A DNA stretch of 64,000 nucleotides from contig NC_063259.1 in the NCBI RefSeq assembly GCF_019578655.1, positions 30,863,277 to 30,927,276 of the forward strand, in the 5' to 3' direction. The number at the start of each line of letters is the position of its first letter. The first letter of the stretch is position 1. The notes under the pieces were generated by a model that saw only the letters and a program-made list of their open reading frames with translations, was not told where the DNA came from and ran no database searches. Source of the DNA: Ricinus communis. Its lineage: Eukaryota; Streptophyta; Magnoliopsida; Malpighiales; Euphorbiaceae. Positions 1 to 12,417 of the stretch are shown piece after piece. The position numbers were made by a program, and so were the translations under genes.

Positions 1-2
1 AG

Positions 3-47
3 GCCCAAGTCAAGATGGAGGCTATAAAAGGCTTGCGAGCTTATTGA
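3..47 (+). CDS. C-terminal end of an unidentified gene (partial)
   Basis: The first bases read as an open frame ending in AQVKMEAIKGLRAY and then TGA at 45-47. The following 600 bases are T-rich and gene-free, like a 3' UTR, and the next gene converges from the other strand. I therefore infer the last codons of a + strand gene entering from the left. The tail is too short to assign a family, and a chance frame cannot be excluded. Confidence 0.3.
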   Translation, partial: AQVKMEAIKGLRAY

Positions 48-819
48 ATGAACCCAAAGACTGATCCTCTTTTGCTGCGATAGAGACTAACCGTCGTATA
101 GTAGGAAATTTGTCGTCGTTTAAACTAAAGAGAGCAGCTCTTGGCTATAAAGCATTACATATCTTGCGAAACAATAGACGACAAGTTGCCCACTTCGACA
201 GCTCTTGGCTAGTTCAGTTTGTCTTTGAATATGTGCAGCCGTAGTGAATTTCATGTGTTTAGTTCAACTGATTTAAAAGGGAGAAGTAGCTAAGAACAGT
301 TGTGTTTGGTTTGATAAATAGTTGAGTGTTTGTTTGCTGTGATTGTTACTTTGAATGTAGGCTCTATTTCTTTCGTGGACTTTTGTGGTAACCAAACAGA
401 AAATTAGGCCCGTCTGCACATGCAAAGTTGCCAATGATTGCTTTATACCTATTGCAGAAGCTAGAAAATTCGAGAAAGGTTCTCTATCTTGAATAAGGTG
501 TGTGTCTGGATGTCAAATTGAAATGATTTTAAACATTTTTACTGATAAGCAATCTGTTGCGGTTGGCAATTGCATAACTCTGACTGCTTGACACTGTAGA
601 CATACACCGAAAGGACAAAGCTGCATTCTTTTAGCCTTATGGAAAACTTATTTACATACATTGTGTGTCAAATTTGGTTGCTGAATCAGGAGCGGGAAGC
701 ATACAACACTAAAAGACTCATATCTCTTCCACAGTCTCCCTTTCCCATTATTTCTATCTATAGACCTTTTTCTATTTGTTCCTCTAACTTTGACTCTGCG
801 GTACAAGAAAGACTCGGTT
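48..819. other. Convergent 3' flank, no gene
   Basis: AT-rich DNA between the putative end of the left-hand + strand gene and the stop of the TPP gene. It presumably holds both 3' UTRs. The short frames here show no recognisable protein. Confidence 0.4.
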
Positions 820-3321
820 TCAGTTACCTACCCCCCAGATTTGGGTTAGTGACCTGCTTGAAGTGGAAGACTTCCTCCACCTTGCTAGACGTAGCAAGAA
901 AGTTAACACTTCCGATGGGTTACTCAAGGAGTATGAAGCTTTAGTATCCTTTGGACTGGAAGTTACAATTATTGGAAAGCCTTGTCCCCTTCTTTGTATT
1001 ACCTGCAAAAAAACATCATTAAACCGCTTAGGTTTTAACATCTTCAAGGAAACAACTAGAACCATGAAAAACACAGTGGAAGAGCTATATTATTTTAGTT
1101 TTTCTCTAGTATTTTTCTATTTGGAATATGATGAATTGCATAATTCCTACAATCCTCAGTGATAGAAACACACTCATTAAGGAATGGCTTTTGATTGCTT
1201 GCTAACTGAAAGTGATTTCATTTTCAGACAATATTAAGAACAGTTACAGAGGTACAGACATCGTAAAAGGATCCACTTCTGGATTGAGCTTCTTTTGACC
1301 CATAACCTGCGTTGTCCGCGTTCTAGATCATGAACCATAGACCAAGGTCTTAAACCATGCATTAAAGCATAATTAATTATCAAAATTTGTTATATAATTG
1401 TATACCTGGAAAGCATCTTCGTCAGTCCGATCATCTCCAATATAGACTGGGAGAACATCGTTGGAGTTGCTTAAGCCTAGGGTGTCAAGTAAATATTCCA
1501 GGGCATGACCTTTGTCCCACTCTATTGATGGTCGAATTTCCATTACCTTCGTATGAATTTCACAAGTATTAGAGGAAAATCTTTAAAGTTGGACACAAAA
1601 AGGTTGACAGATTTATCCCTACCTTTTTACCCCAATTTAAATGAAACTCCGGATAATGTTCAAGAACCGACTTCACCTTCTCTTCTAATTTTCCGTAGTC
1701 CTGTTTAACAACAAACCTTATGTTATAGTTACTTCTCGCAAATGCCACTAACCATGTCGATGAACAAATAACAATAAATAGAATTTGAATCTAGTATACT
1801 GAAGTGGAGATACCATGAAAAAGTTTATATCATTGCTGAGTTTCTCACCTCTTCTCTAACCTGTCGAAAATGTACAGAGACACAAAACCTATTATCCTCT
1901 ACCCTGGCACCTTGTATTTTCTTGACTTTCTCTTTCAACGCTGTCAGTATCTGTCATAAACACATCAGAACTTGTTATTATATGACAAAATGCAACAAGT
2001 AAAATATAACTTTAATTGCTAGGCATAATATGATATTCATTGTAAGCAGATATTATTAGTTCTTTAAAATGAATTTATCATATATGATGAACCGTCTGTG
2101 CACTTGGCATGGAATAAAAAGGTCGACTTTGGTATCTAACAAGACCAAAAGTTACATTCACAGCTAGCTTACCTTCTGCATCGCAGGCAAAAACTTCTTA
2201 GCGGGTTGAAAGAGAACTTCATTTCCCTGCAAACCAAACAAGGCATGTTATTAGTTAGAAACAAGTCCTTTCTTCCAAAAAATCAATGTACGATACAAAA
2301 ATTCTCCTTGGCTTTCTTGGTATTACAAACTAAATTCCTTTAAAAAGTTTGCTTAGTTTCTCTTAATTGTCACTCAGAAGTAACTGCCTTTTTTATAAAT
2401 TAGATGGACCAGGATGATCTTGTGGCAGTGGCATAACTCAAAAGATTAAAAGGAAAAAAAGAAAGAAGCAAAAAAGAAATGATCATATTTACCTTTTTAT
2501 TAAGGGTGATGGTATTGTACTTCCCATCGCAGGACTTAACTGGCCTTGGTGGTGCCATGATGTCCATGCCATGGCTTCCTGCGTAGTATACATTACTTAA
2601 CTTCACAAATTCTTTTACCTGCAATAAAAAGACGACGATAATTATCAACATGTCACGAACTTTGCCTCATTCTTTTGTACCTTTGAAAATTTAGAAAATG
2701 AAGAAAGCTCTGTTGTTACCTTGTCTCTGCTCCTACCACTAATTATAGCTGTTGGAAAATATTTTGCAACTTCACGTACAGCTGCTCGCATCTGCAAGGA
2801 AAGAGATAAAAGTTCTAGCTTTAGCATTGATTGCATATGCTATACATTAGTATGCACATATTTGTATCCATATCAACATTTACCTCATCAGACATGAAGG
2901 CAAGATCAGGATTATCTACAATTGGTGAGAGAGTACCGTCGTAATCTAGAAACACGACGATCTTCTTCCCCTTTGCTGCTTTCATCATCTGATCAAATAG
3001 ACTCAAGGCAGAAGGGTGTTCCACCTGATGAATCCATATTTAAGTATTGTTATTCAGTATTGATAATGTGCACTATAGTTTAATTTGCATTATAGGCTGT
3101 ATTGCTTGCCAACTATATAAAATAAACATATAAAAGTGCGAGAAGCATTGGTGACAGCTTACCACCCATGAGTTATAATTTGCATCTCTTGGACTACATC
3201 CACCAGTTATACGATTGCTTGCTTTTTTTATATTATCACCAGATTGCGATTTTTGTTTATTGGAAGAACATCTTTGAAAACACATGGCCTGATTCAACTT
3301 TGCGATATTTTTCTTGAACAT
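820..3321 (-). CDS. TPP: Trehalose-6-phosphate phosphatase (nine coding exons, 351 aa)
   Basis: Removes phosphate from trehalose 6-phosphate to give trehalose, so controlling the T6P sugar signal. It is a HAD-superfamily enzyme. Coding exons (minus strand): 3321-3163, 3024-2884, 2791-2720, 2618-2493, 2226-2173, 1950-1849, 1700-1623, 1546-1406, 1002-820. All junctions are GT/AG and phase 0. HAD motif I is [12 protein letters not shown] (residues about 78-89), with the nucleophile and acid/base aspartates present. ISGRSRDK lies near residue 120, and the acidic motif [12 protein letters not shown] near 280 is intact. The start is the first ATG in the exon, giving a 53-residue variable N-terminus, as in plant TPPs. 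Total length is typical (about 320-390 aa). The C-terminus runs about 15 residues past the usual end ([16 protein letters not shown]). Subtype (A to J) was not assigned. Expected cytosolic or plastidic; no clear transit peptide is seen. Confidence 0.95.
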
Positions 3322-3552
3322 ACCTACGTACTGTGATAGCATAAAACATGAAGCAAGCGTCATTAGCAAAAATTGATTAGAACACAAATATAATTCTAAA
3401 GCACAAGTTAGGATTAGAGCTGAACGATGATGAAACTCCATGCACAATCTCACAAAACTCAGCCTCAAGGGCACAGAAGAAAAGGCGGTGTCAGTCTTGG
3501 GCTAGACATCTTATGAAAATCTTCCTATATTATAATTTTCATGATCATTTAC

Positions 3553-3633
3553 CTGAGAAACACTGATATAAATAGGCCGCCTGAGTTGATAAAACTTGTC
3601 AGAGCTTCACTAGTCACTTCCTGAATTCCTTAC
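3553..3633 (-). other. TPP: Probable non-coding leader exon of the TPP gene
   Basis: On the minus strand an acceptor (GATTGCAG) precedes 3633 and a donor (CTCAG|GTAAATG) follows 3553. The next acceptor (CTATCACAG) opens the coding exon at 3330, just before the ATG at 3321. The 81-nt exon itself begins GTAAGG, a donor-like sequence, so it may instead be skipped or act as a splicing intermediate. Inferred from splice signals only. Confidence 0.4.
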
Positions 3634-6600
3634 CTGCAATCACACCAGCCTATCAGACATAATTTGTGGCAAATTAAGCCTAGAAAAATGAAAACAGACT
3701 TGCTGAAACAGAGAAAGACAGACAAATATGCATGTGACCCTTAAAAGAGATGGACAATAAGGAAAATGAGATGACCCAACGAGGCAAAACACTTTCAAAA
3801 GTAAAGCATCCTTGTTATTAAAACCTAACAAAATATGAACCACGTCCTTAAGTTTGCAACGTTGCTCTAAATTTTTCTTCCTTTTCTAGTTACATGCATC
3901 CTTTTCATGTGGGTCCCTTCAACAGAGATAGAGAGTCCCCGTGAAATATGAAAAATATATACATAAAAACAACCTTATTTCATTTATAAATATGCATTGA
4001 TAATGACAATCTTTATTATCACCATGTCAATCTTCTAACATGCGTAATATGATAGGTCTACTAATATTACACAAATAGTTTTATAACGACTAATTTAATT
4101 ATCTTTTTTATAAATCATACCATCATATATCATGACCAGCAGTAGGCCATAACAAGATACATTAATCTTCTGCAATGGCAGAAATCTAAATTAATGTTTG
4201 ATTTTAGGGCTCGAAAAGAAAGAAAGTCTCTCGATTGATGAGTACAATTCAAAATGAATCTTTTTCTACCTGAAGAAAATTATATAAAAAAAATCGTTGA
4301 AATTATTACGAATGCTCTTCCTCCTAAAGATGGTTTAAGAGAGGTCTCTTTCAGAATACATAATATTATTACACAGCAACAGAGAAACAAGAAGGGAACA
4401 AAAGAAATTAAAATAATTAGAAAAGAATAAAAAAACAGGTTGAATGACTAGGCATATACATGGCTTATTTGAAAGGTTGTTAAGTAGGGTTTCTATCAGC
4501 CGATTCAGATGATAACGACATGGGCTAGTGTTTAAATGTTTAAGACAAATTTAGACGAATAATACAATGCAGGGTTTCCTGGTCTGACTCCACTCCTAAC
4601 TGCCATTTTATCTCATTCAAACTGAATTGGATTGCGGAAATTTACATTATATATTGTATAAAATCTTGCCAATCTTTCATGCGACTGATCTAAGGCCTCT
4701 TAACCAGTAAGGTTACATTTCATCTTTAATGTCGTCTTCCTCTTCTGTCTACATTGAAAAGGAAATTCTAAAAATAAATTTGACACCTCCAAGAAATTAG
4801 ATATTAATCTTCCTTAAGATTAACGCAGCTTAGTAACATCATGAGTATTGATTCCTAGATATACATGCAAATTATACCTGCCACTGGACAGATACTTAAT
4901 ATATAAATTGTCTAATTAAATTAGAACAAACAGTTTAATAAAGGAAAATTCGCTATTCTGTATGATGCTTTCCGATGTGTTTGAAAAATTATATCCAATT
5001 ATTCAAAGTAGCATGAGCATGCATAGATCTTCCAAATCATTTCTTTTTTACGTTCTAACTTCAGAGAGGTGTCACAGATCCTACTGAGAGAGAAATAAAA
5101 GAATAACAAAAGCAAACCCAAGAACCAAAGACGGACAAAGAGAACCTCCAAACCCCAGCAGATGCCACGTCCTTGGAGGACATGTGTAACCTTGTTTGGC
5201 AATAATATTTTAACTGGACCCATTATCTATTGTTTATTTTGTTGTTAGTACAATTTCTCCTTTTAAAAAAAAGAATAATTATGAAGAAATTGACTTTTGA
5301 AACCGTCAGCATAAACATTGGAAAACAAAAGAAAATTAAAATAAACCAGAACAGATTAAATTAAGACAGCAAGTACAAAAGACCAATATCACGTGTCAGC
5401 TGGTTAAAGGGTTAATCATGAAGCTTTAGACATCTGGTTATTGTAAAAGCTTTAGCTGGTAGCTAGATACGTCTTTGACCTAAAAAGAAAAGTAAAAAGT
5501 GGTATATAGGATAGGACGAAAGTGTCCAAATCTTAAAGAAACTACCACCAACTGCTTAAAAAGAAGTAGTTTTTATACTAAACAATTCAACTACATGTAT
5601 ATGAAATGTTTACATGTTAAATCTATATTTACGTAGAAACCAAGTAATAAAAGTAGCCAATGCTCGTCTTCTTTTTGCAACACTTTTCATAGGATAATCA
5701 CTTTGAATTTTTAGGTTACTTGTCTTTGTGTTCTCATCTAATCCTATTCTTTTGAGAAAATTATAATATAATGCAAAAGATTAAAGGCTGTTATAAAGAT
5801 ATTAGAAAATTCTACAACCCACATGAGCCTTGATTAAATAAAATAAAGACTACCCTTTTGCTTGCTTGATTCACGCAAACCAAACGCTTAATTAATTATT
5901 AATTGCTTTTGTTTAAGATTGTTGGTTATTAGTTAGCCTTTGGTATCCAAGATTAATAATTAACTGAAGCTATGACTCATGAGTTAGTATTAATTAATGA
6001 GGTTATACAACAATTTAAGCACAATTATTTTTTAAAATAATGCATGGCAATTAGCAAATAATGTAGAGCCTCTCGCTATCATGACATGCCTATAACCGTT
6101 AATTTAGGTACAAGTCGCCTTTCTTAACCCACAAAAAAAGAGAAAGACTTCTGTTACTGGGTCTTAACTTTTTCCAAAGACAACTCGACCTTTTGCCAGA
6201 GCTACATGTCGGTGGACCCTAGAATCTCCATCCAACACGTGGGATTTCCAACATCTGACACTACACACGTGTCATTTCTTTGGGGTCCATTTAAGCTCCG
6301 TAGCACTAACAGTTCAAGAAAGGCCTGGATATGGAAAAGCAATGTAACGTACAAAACAATATTATATTTACCACTATGTGGGTCCAATGGGCCTACATAC
6401 GGGGTAGACCCAGTCAACTCATGGGCCCATTTAAGCTACGTGTAGAGTCCAGGTGCCACACCAACTTCCAAAAGGCAAAAGATAGAAAAAGGACCATAAG
6501 TAACTAACTATAAAAGTGTATCGAACTCGTTAGGGTAGAGTTCAAAAGGAAAGGATCGCATTTGAGTGCTTCACCATTCTTCCATGGAAGATATTTTAAA

Positions 6601-7413
6601 ACAAAAACCCGGTTTTCCTTTTTTTTTTTTAACATTAATAGCGGTTTATCAATAATATATAATTTTCAAAATATTATTCTCATATTGTGTGCTCCGTTTT
6701 GAAGAATTATTATTTTTGGAGTAAATATATATAAAGAAAGAAGCAGTTATGAATAAAACGACCAAAACAAAAGAGCGCGTGAGTTGCATTTTCAAGTGCA
6801 GATGATGTACACGGTCACGTGAATCGCGTGGTGGTACTAAATTATGTTTATGCAGCCGAACTAAGCTAACAGCAAGTGCTTTTTCTTCTCATTCGCAATG
6901 TTTCTCGCTATTGTTTGAACTCTTAAAGCTTCTTTTTTTCTCATAAAATAAGATTTATTGTGTAAATAAGTGAATTTCTGATCGAAACAAAATGGATATC
7001 GAATCCGGGAAAAGAAAAGTAACCACAAAACGCAGTCAAGGGCTCAAGGCACCTTTCTTGAGAATATAAAATAACAAAAACCTTTTTAAAGAAAAAGTAA
7101 GCAAATCGTATGGCGGTTATATATCTATAATATATTAGTCCACTTGTTTTAGTAGTTGCCGGTGACCGGAGGACACAGTCTATATATAGATAGATGATGG
7201 TGACGGGAAATTTGGAAAGACAAAAAAGAACATGCATGCATGAGGGTGAAAAAAAAAAAAGATAAAAAGAAAATGAGATTAAGAGGAAAAGAAACAGAGA
7301 AAGAAAGTATATGCTCGTTCTTGATTAATTAAAGGAATGAATGTACATATATATGTATATACATGCAAAATAATAATCAAGAAACGGAATGATAAAGCAG
7401 TCTAAAGGCTTAC
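3634..7413 (-). other. Long leader intron of the TPP gene (about 3.8 kb)
   Basis: A minus-strand donor (AACAGCAG|GTAAGC) at 7414/7413 joins the leader below the TATA box to the acceptor at 3634. No protein-coding gene is recognisable inside. The tract is AT-rich except for a GC-richer patch at about 6185-6450 that carries ACGT-core boxes. If the leader is not spliced this way, the tract is simply intergenic. Confidence 0.5.
6236..6517 (+). promoter_or_regulatory. G-box cluster followed by a + strand TATA box inside the TPP leader intron
   Basis: CACGTG cores lie at 6236-6241 and 6266-6271, and an ACGTGT at 6438-6443. A consensus CTATAAAAG follows at 6508-6516 on the + strand. Another CACGTG is at 6816-6821. 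The palindromic boxes could act on either strand: as an internal enhancer for TPP, or as a promoter for an antisense transcript. Neither is shown by the sequence. Confidence 0.3.
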
Positions 7414-7590
7414 CTGCTGTTTCTTGTAGAATCTTGAAAAATCTCGACAGAGTCAAATTAAGAGCTTGCAAGAGGGGAACGAAAGAGAGAAGGAATGGCA
7501 AAAAAATAGATAGAAAAAGAGTTAAATTGATATGAAAGGAGAGGTGTAACGAGGAGGTGAAATGGGTTTATTTAGATATGTATTTATAGA
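7414..7590 (-). promoter_or_regulatory. TPP: TPP core promoter and first leader exon
   Basis: The minus strand carries TCTATAAATA at 7581-7590. A CT-rich leader follows from about 7555 and ends in AACAGCAG|GTAAGC at 7414. The spacing of TATA box, start and donor is normal for a plant gene. The transcription start is inferred. Confidence 0.6.
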
Positions 7591-7599
7591 GTGAAAGAA

Positions 7600-9830
7600 A
7601 AAAAAAAAAAAAAGGTGAAGAAAATAAAGGAGGGTTTTAGTATTCATGGATTTTGGAAGTTAGCAAAGAGAGAGGCATTTCTTTGGATCCCATTGCCTCA
7701 TAACTTCCTAACTTTTTACTACTTTTGAATACAATATTTCAGATATTGACATCTTTTTTGACCAAATGGGGTCTGTGTATGTATTTCTTCTCTGGCCTAT
7801 GTGTCCTTGCAACAATTTAAAGGTTTGTAATTTTCTTTTGAAGTTACCTCCTCCAAGTTTTAGATAAACTGCAAAATCATGGCATATAATTTCTATTAAA
7901 TTGTAGGAGCATCCCCTTTTCCTAGGTGTATGACATTATTGACACCATTATTTTTCCTTTGTCATTCTTTATTTGATAGTCCATTTGATTGTGGGTACAA
8001 AAGCTAAGATACTGCTTTTTAAGCTCGACATTATTACATATGATGAATAAAATAACCACTAGTTATTTATTTTGAGAAAGTCTTTGTTTTTTTTAATCTA
8101 ACTATTAAATACTTTTACATCCAAATAATTGTCTTATGTATGAATTATTGTTATTATACTATTATTATTATTATTATCATTAGAGTCAGTCCAAAGAAAA
8201 TCTCGAATTAAACAAAAATAAGTATTAACTATTGAGTAGCTCTGTGAATATGAATGGAATCTTAAGAAAAGAATAGCAAAGCCAAACGAGAGTATGAATA
8301 TACAGAATATTCTACCTGCAATCATGGTATGATTTAGCATTTAAAATTTTGCTTGCTAAGTAAGAAAAGAATTAATGATTATGGTAAACATTTATAATAT
8401 TCCATCAATTGGCAACATGAAAACAAAAAATTAATTTAATACACGTATACATGCAGTAGCCCTAGATCAGACCACCAAATCCTTTTGTCTTCTATACATA
8501 ACGTGTTCTTCTTCTAGTAGAACAAACCTAGAAACGTAGGTCTATGTTAGAGGGAGCAACTGTGTTCCCACTTAACACTGCAAGAGCACTGCCCCTCCAT
8601 CAGTTTCCTGCCATGGAGAAAAGAAAAGAAATCTTAAAAAAAGAACTATAGTAAGTCTTCAAAGCTTAAAGAAAGAAACAAAAGGTGTCGGCATTGAGTG
8701 CAGTTTCTCTTTAGAATTCCATGAATTTGACCCGTAAGAGGAGAGCTATTATTGCCCACGAAACTTCTTTGCAATTTACTTATGGGTTTTCTTTCTTTAA
8801 TCTTTTTTCTCATTAATAATAAGGTTTTCTCCTCTTTCTTAGGTTTACAACTTTTCCGTATGGTGTCTTCAACGAAGACACCCGGTAATTAATACGAAAA
8901 GAATATAATTGTAAATTAACAATGTCCATGTTGAATTTAAGATTAGATATATATTTTTTTGAGTTTTATTATTATTATTTTTTTTTTTTGAAAAAAAAAA
9001 GCTGATAGGAAAGAGAACCCTAGCTAACTAGATAGCAGGAGAAATTATTTACTAGTATATTATATGGGAATGGTGGTGGCGGTGGTGGTTGGCTGTTAGC
9101 CTGTTGCAGTGTAGACTGTAGACTTTGTATAGCGAATATTTATTTTTCTTGTTCTACTTCTACAGGAAGAAGTTGAATGTCGAGGCCGTCCTGCCCACGT
9201 TACCGACCATGTGATTTTATTCAGATTCCCTTTTCTTTTCTTTTCTTTTTCTTCTTCTTATTTATTTTCCGTTCTACTTTTCTGGTGCAAGAGATTTTAT
9301 TCGGATTTAGTGCTGTGATGGGTACGAGATTCTATAATATAGATAGATAGAAGATAATTAATCATTCTTTTAATTGTGGAAAAGAAGATTATTTACTAGT
9401 CGACTACTCCCATTTGATAAATTTGAAAAAATAGAAGGAAGAATTTGCACTGAAAAAAATTTATACCATGCATGATTCTACGTTTCATGATAAATTACTT
9501 GTAAGCCTGAACTCTTCCTTCCTGGGTCGTGGACGTTGTGTTACTACTAATAACACTGTTTGTTTACAATCTGATCATGCGGCCCTGCAGGCTCACTAAA
9601 AGCTGGCCCAAGCCTACTAAACTTCTTCCTAATTTCCAACCTCCTGAGAAAATGGCTCAGCAATTTCAATCCACTCAACAAACAGAAGCAGCAAAGCAAA
9701 ACAGCATTTGCAATTTCGCACGGCAGCCACACCACAAGGCACATCTCTTGAAAGTGCTTTTCTTTTATCATTTTGCTAAATAGCCGGAGAAGAAAGAAAC
9801 TGAAAATTCAAAAGCACAAAGTATAAAGGT
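7600..9830. other. Intergenic between TPP promoter and DnaJ 3' end
   Basis: No gene is recognised. The tract holds A/T runs, a short ATT-type repeat near 8160 and 8970, and a GGT-rich stretch at about 9067-9090. The open frames at 9529-9783 (+) and 9547-9771 (-) overlap and resemble no family. Confidence 0.5.
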
Positions 9831-10149
9831 TGCTGCCACCGAACTTGATAATGGTCAAGCATTAGTTCTGTTGTATCCCCCAATTTAACTGTGCTAAAAT
9901 TATACAAACACAATAACCAAGAAAATAAGGACTTTGGAGCACTAGCTGATCAAGTATGGTGCAAAAAAAGCATCTACAATTTGGATCAGCTTTACAAAAT
10001 GGCAAAAAGAGAAAAATCGTTTTAACCAAAAAAAAAAAAAAAAATTACCTATATTGGTGTGTATTAAGCAGTTTCCATTAGGTAATTTCTCAGCTTTTTC
10101 AGGATCATCTACAACATTGGCTTCCTCAGCCATCTATATACCAACCTTG

Positions 10150-12411
10150 TTAATTTTCATTGGCTTGTTCGTAACTTTCTATGGTCCCATCCTCCTTGGG
10201 TTTAAAGGCATTCTCCACCATGTCATCAACCTTGATTTCTGTGGAAATTGGTGCCACTTCTTCCTCCGTTTTCAAAGTAGTATCTACTGTTTCTGCCTCA
10301 TTGGCTTCTGTAATGACCTGAAGTAGTTCCAAAGGAGTAGCTGCTGGATCCAACTCCCGGCACCCCTTTGGAGCATTTGGGGCTTCCTCATCAGTAAGCA
10401 GATGATCTGGGACCTGATGAGAGAAGCGAAGCATCTCTTCTTTTGGAATCTTCTTGACTTTATTAGGGTCCATATGCCGATGGAAAACTGTCTTGAATCC
10501 AGCAACCTTAATAAGAGGAGCAACAGAAACACCTTGTTCTTCACTATAGTCATCAAGCACTTCCACCATGTCATATTGGTGTACAACTTCATCCGGAGTA
10601 TGCTGATTCCAGTCTGGAGACCAGTTTGTGTAAAGAGCCCAAACATCTCCCTTACTAGGAAGTATGCGGATGACCCCACGATTGCCTTTTATCCATTTAA
10701 CCTTGTGGGAAAAAGAATTTAATGTCCCAGTGACTTCATGTCTGCCAGCCCTGAAATCCCCACAAGTCTTAGGGAAACCAGAACCTACCCAATCTAGAGA
10801 GCTGAATTCAAGGTTGCTTCTGGAGTTGAGCCAACTGATCCTCATCTTGAATGGTTTCAAGGATATCACCTTATGAATTCGAGCATAGTAACGTGGCATC
10901 CCATCATTTTCATCATAGGCAGCCCAAACTTGGTCATCTCCAAAAGAACTTTCTGTTCGGTCCAAATCAAAATTGTGAAAATCAGGATCTGGAACATTAA
11001 TAGACATTGGTGCACGGGAATTTTTACTTGAATTATCAGACGAAAAACCTGGGAAAGATTTCTTGCTTTTGTTTCCTTCCATAACAGCAGAATCGTCATG
11101 CTTCTTATGGTTATTAGCACCATTCCTCACAACGCTTTTTTGTTTTTTATTTTCTTCCAGTTTCATTTGCTTTAATCTCCATTCTTCAAGCTTTTTACGA
11201 ATATCAAATCGTGCCTTCTCCATCAACATATTCCGAAGCTCAATAAATGACAACTCTCTCTTGCTATTGGGCTTACTATTAATACCAGAAAAACCATAGT
11301 GTCTTTCTGTCTCATAATAGCCCTTTCTTTGTTCAGATGCACTCCCCAACCCTGCCCTTCCATTCCCTACATCAGCTCCAAAATAATTCATGGAAATTTC
11401 GTCAGATCTTCTCCTTTTAAAGAGTTGGTCAACTCCAAATGCTGAGTTACCAGTCTTCCACTCAGCCAATGCCTCGGTTTCCTCATGCTCTCTCTTCACT
11501 TGTTGATGAGCCTGATGAACCGCGTCCCCAGCACCAGCCATTCGAGAAAAATGATTCCATTGTCGGTCTGAATCATTGGATGAATTCACTCCAAACCCCT
11601 CGGGTCCACAACTTTGACCAACTCCACCATTTCTTCCAATGTTAAACATGCTACTATAGGCAGCACGATGTCTTGAGTGATGTTTCTGGCGAGAAGAATG
11701 ATTGGCTGGCTTCATCACATTTGGAGGGGCCTTCTCCACAGCATAAAAAGCCTCGTGACAGTTTGGGCATAGGAGGGTGTGATTTAGATAAATCCTCAGG
11801 TATTCATACTGTGTCTTACATCTGTTGCAGATAGTCCAGAAGGTATCAGGTTTTTTATAAGAAGATGGAACTGGTGGTGGCCCTGCCCGAGCATTCTTGT
11901 TCTGAGTCCTTGCATCTGATTGTACAGCACTGCTACTATTATGAAAGCCATTAGCAGTAGGTGGTGCTGAGGGAACCTTAGTGTGGGTTGAAATATTCTG
12001 ATGAAATCCTATCACATTCAATTTCTCATTGTATGCCAGTCTCTTAGCCTTGTCAGATAATAAACTCCATGCCTCTGACACCAGCTTAAAAGCACCATCT
12101 GCACCCAATGATTTGTTTTTGTCAGGATGAAGCATAAGGGCTAGCTTCCGGTATTGTTTCTTGACTGTCTCATCATCAGCCCAGGGGCTTACACCAAGCA
12201 CACAATAATAATCAACTTCACCCGTAATTGTTCTTTTCTCTGCAGAGGCATACACATCCAACGTCACCAACATTTGAGATAGACCATCAAGCTCAGGATA
12301 CAAGTGTTGGGCCTTCAAAGCAAATTTCTTTGCCCCAGCAAAATCTCTGTCCGTAAACTTCCTCTCGGCAATTTCCTTAGCCCTGACTGCTTCATCTTTA
12401 TTACACTCCAT
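10150..12411 (-). CDS. DnaJ (J-domain) protein with C-terminal DUF3444, 753 aa
   Basis: A single uninterrupted coding exon. Residues about 66-132 form the J domain (DYYCVLGVSPWADDETVKKQ onwards) with the diagnostic HPD motif in LMLHPDKNK, which stimulates Hsp70 ATPase. Residues about 190-225 hold a zinc-ribbon-like pair (CNRCKTQYEY, LCPNCHEAFY). A charged low-complexity middle follows, and residues about 475-690 form DUF3444 (VWAAYDENDGMPRYYARI, GDVWALYTNWSPDW). This is a plant family related to At5g53150; its client proteins are unknown. The start is the first ATG after an acceptor (ACGTAG) six bases upstream, and an early MECNKDEAVRAKEIAERKF is typical of the family. The C-terminus is acidic. 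The leader is probably spliced from about 14.6 kb. Confidence 0.95.
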   Translation of the reverse strand: MECNKDEAVRAKEIAERKFTDRDFAGAKKFALKAQHLYPELDGLSQMLVTLDVYASAEKRTITGEVDYYCVLGVSPWADDETVKKQYRKLALMLHPDKNKSLGADGAFKLVSEAWSLLSDKAKRLAYNEKLNVIGFHQNISTHTKVPSAPPTANGFHNSSSAVQSDARTQNKNARAGPPPVPSSYKKPDTFWTICNRCKTQYEYLRIYLNHTLLCPNCHEAFYAVEKAPPNVMKPANHSSRQKHHSRHRAAYSSMFNIGRNGGVGQSCGPEGFGVNSSNDSDRQWNHFSRMAGAGDAVHQAHQQVKREHEETEALAEWKTGNSAFGVDQLFKRRRSDEISMNYFGADVGNGRAGLGSASEQRKGYYETERHYGFSGINSKPNSKRELSFIELRNMLMEKARFDIRKKLEEWRLKQMKLEENKKQKSVVRNGANNHKKHDDSAVMEGNKSKKSFPGFSSDNSSKNSRAPMSINVPDPDFHNFDLDRTESSFGDDQVWAAYDENDGMPRYYARIHKVISLKPFKMRISWLNSRSNLEFSSLDWVGSGFPKTCGDFRAGRHEVTGTLNSFSHKVKWIKGNRGVIRILPSKGDVWALYTNWSPDWNQHTPDEVVHQYDMVEVLDDYSEEQGVSVAPLIKVAGFKTVFHRHMDPNKVKKIPKEEMLRFSHQVPDHLLTDEEAPNAPKGCRELDPAATPLELLQVITEANEAETVDTTLKTEEEVAPISTEIKVDDMVENAFKPKEDGTIESYEQANEN

Positions 12412-12417
12412 ATTTCC

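Noticed and set aside
1010..1405. Possible extra TPP exon between the last two coding exons
   Set aside because: The exon ending at 1406 and the exon starting at 1002 join in phase and give the family sequence without a gap, so the tract is an intron.
8540..8620. Small inverted repeat (GAGGGAGCA with TGCCCCTC) considered as a microRNA precursor
   Set aside because: Pairing is short, has a bulge, and does not extend; neither arm matches a plant microRNA family I know.
9942..10133. Minus-strand frame beginning MAEEANVVDDPEKAEK just after the DnaJ stop
   Set aside because: It has a protein-like acidic start and a donor-like GTAATT after it, but no splice arrangement joins it to the DnaJ frame and no homologue is known; treated as 3' UTR.
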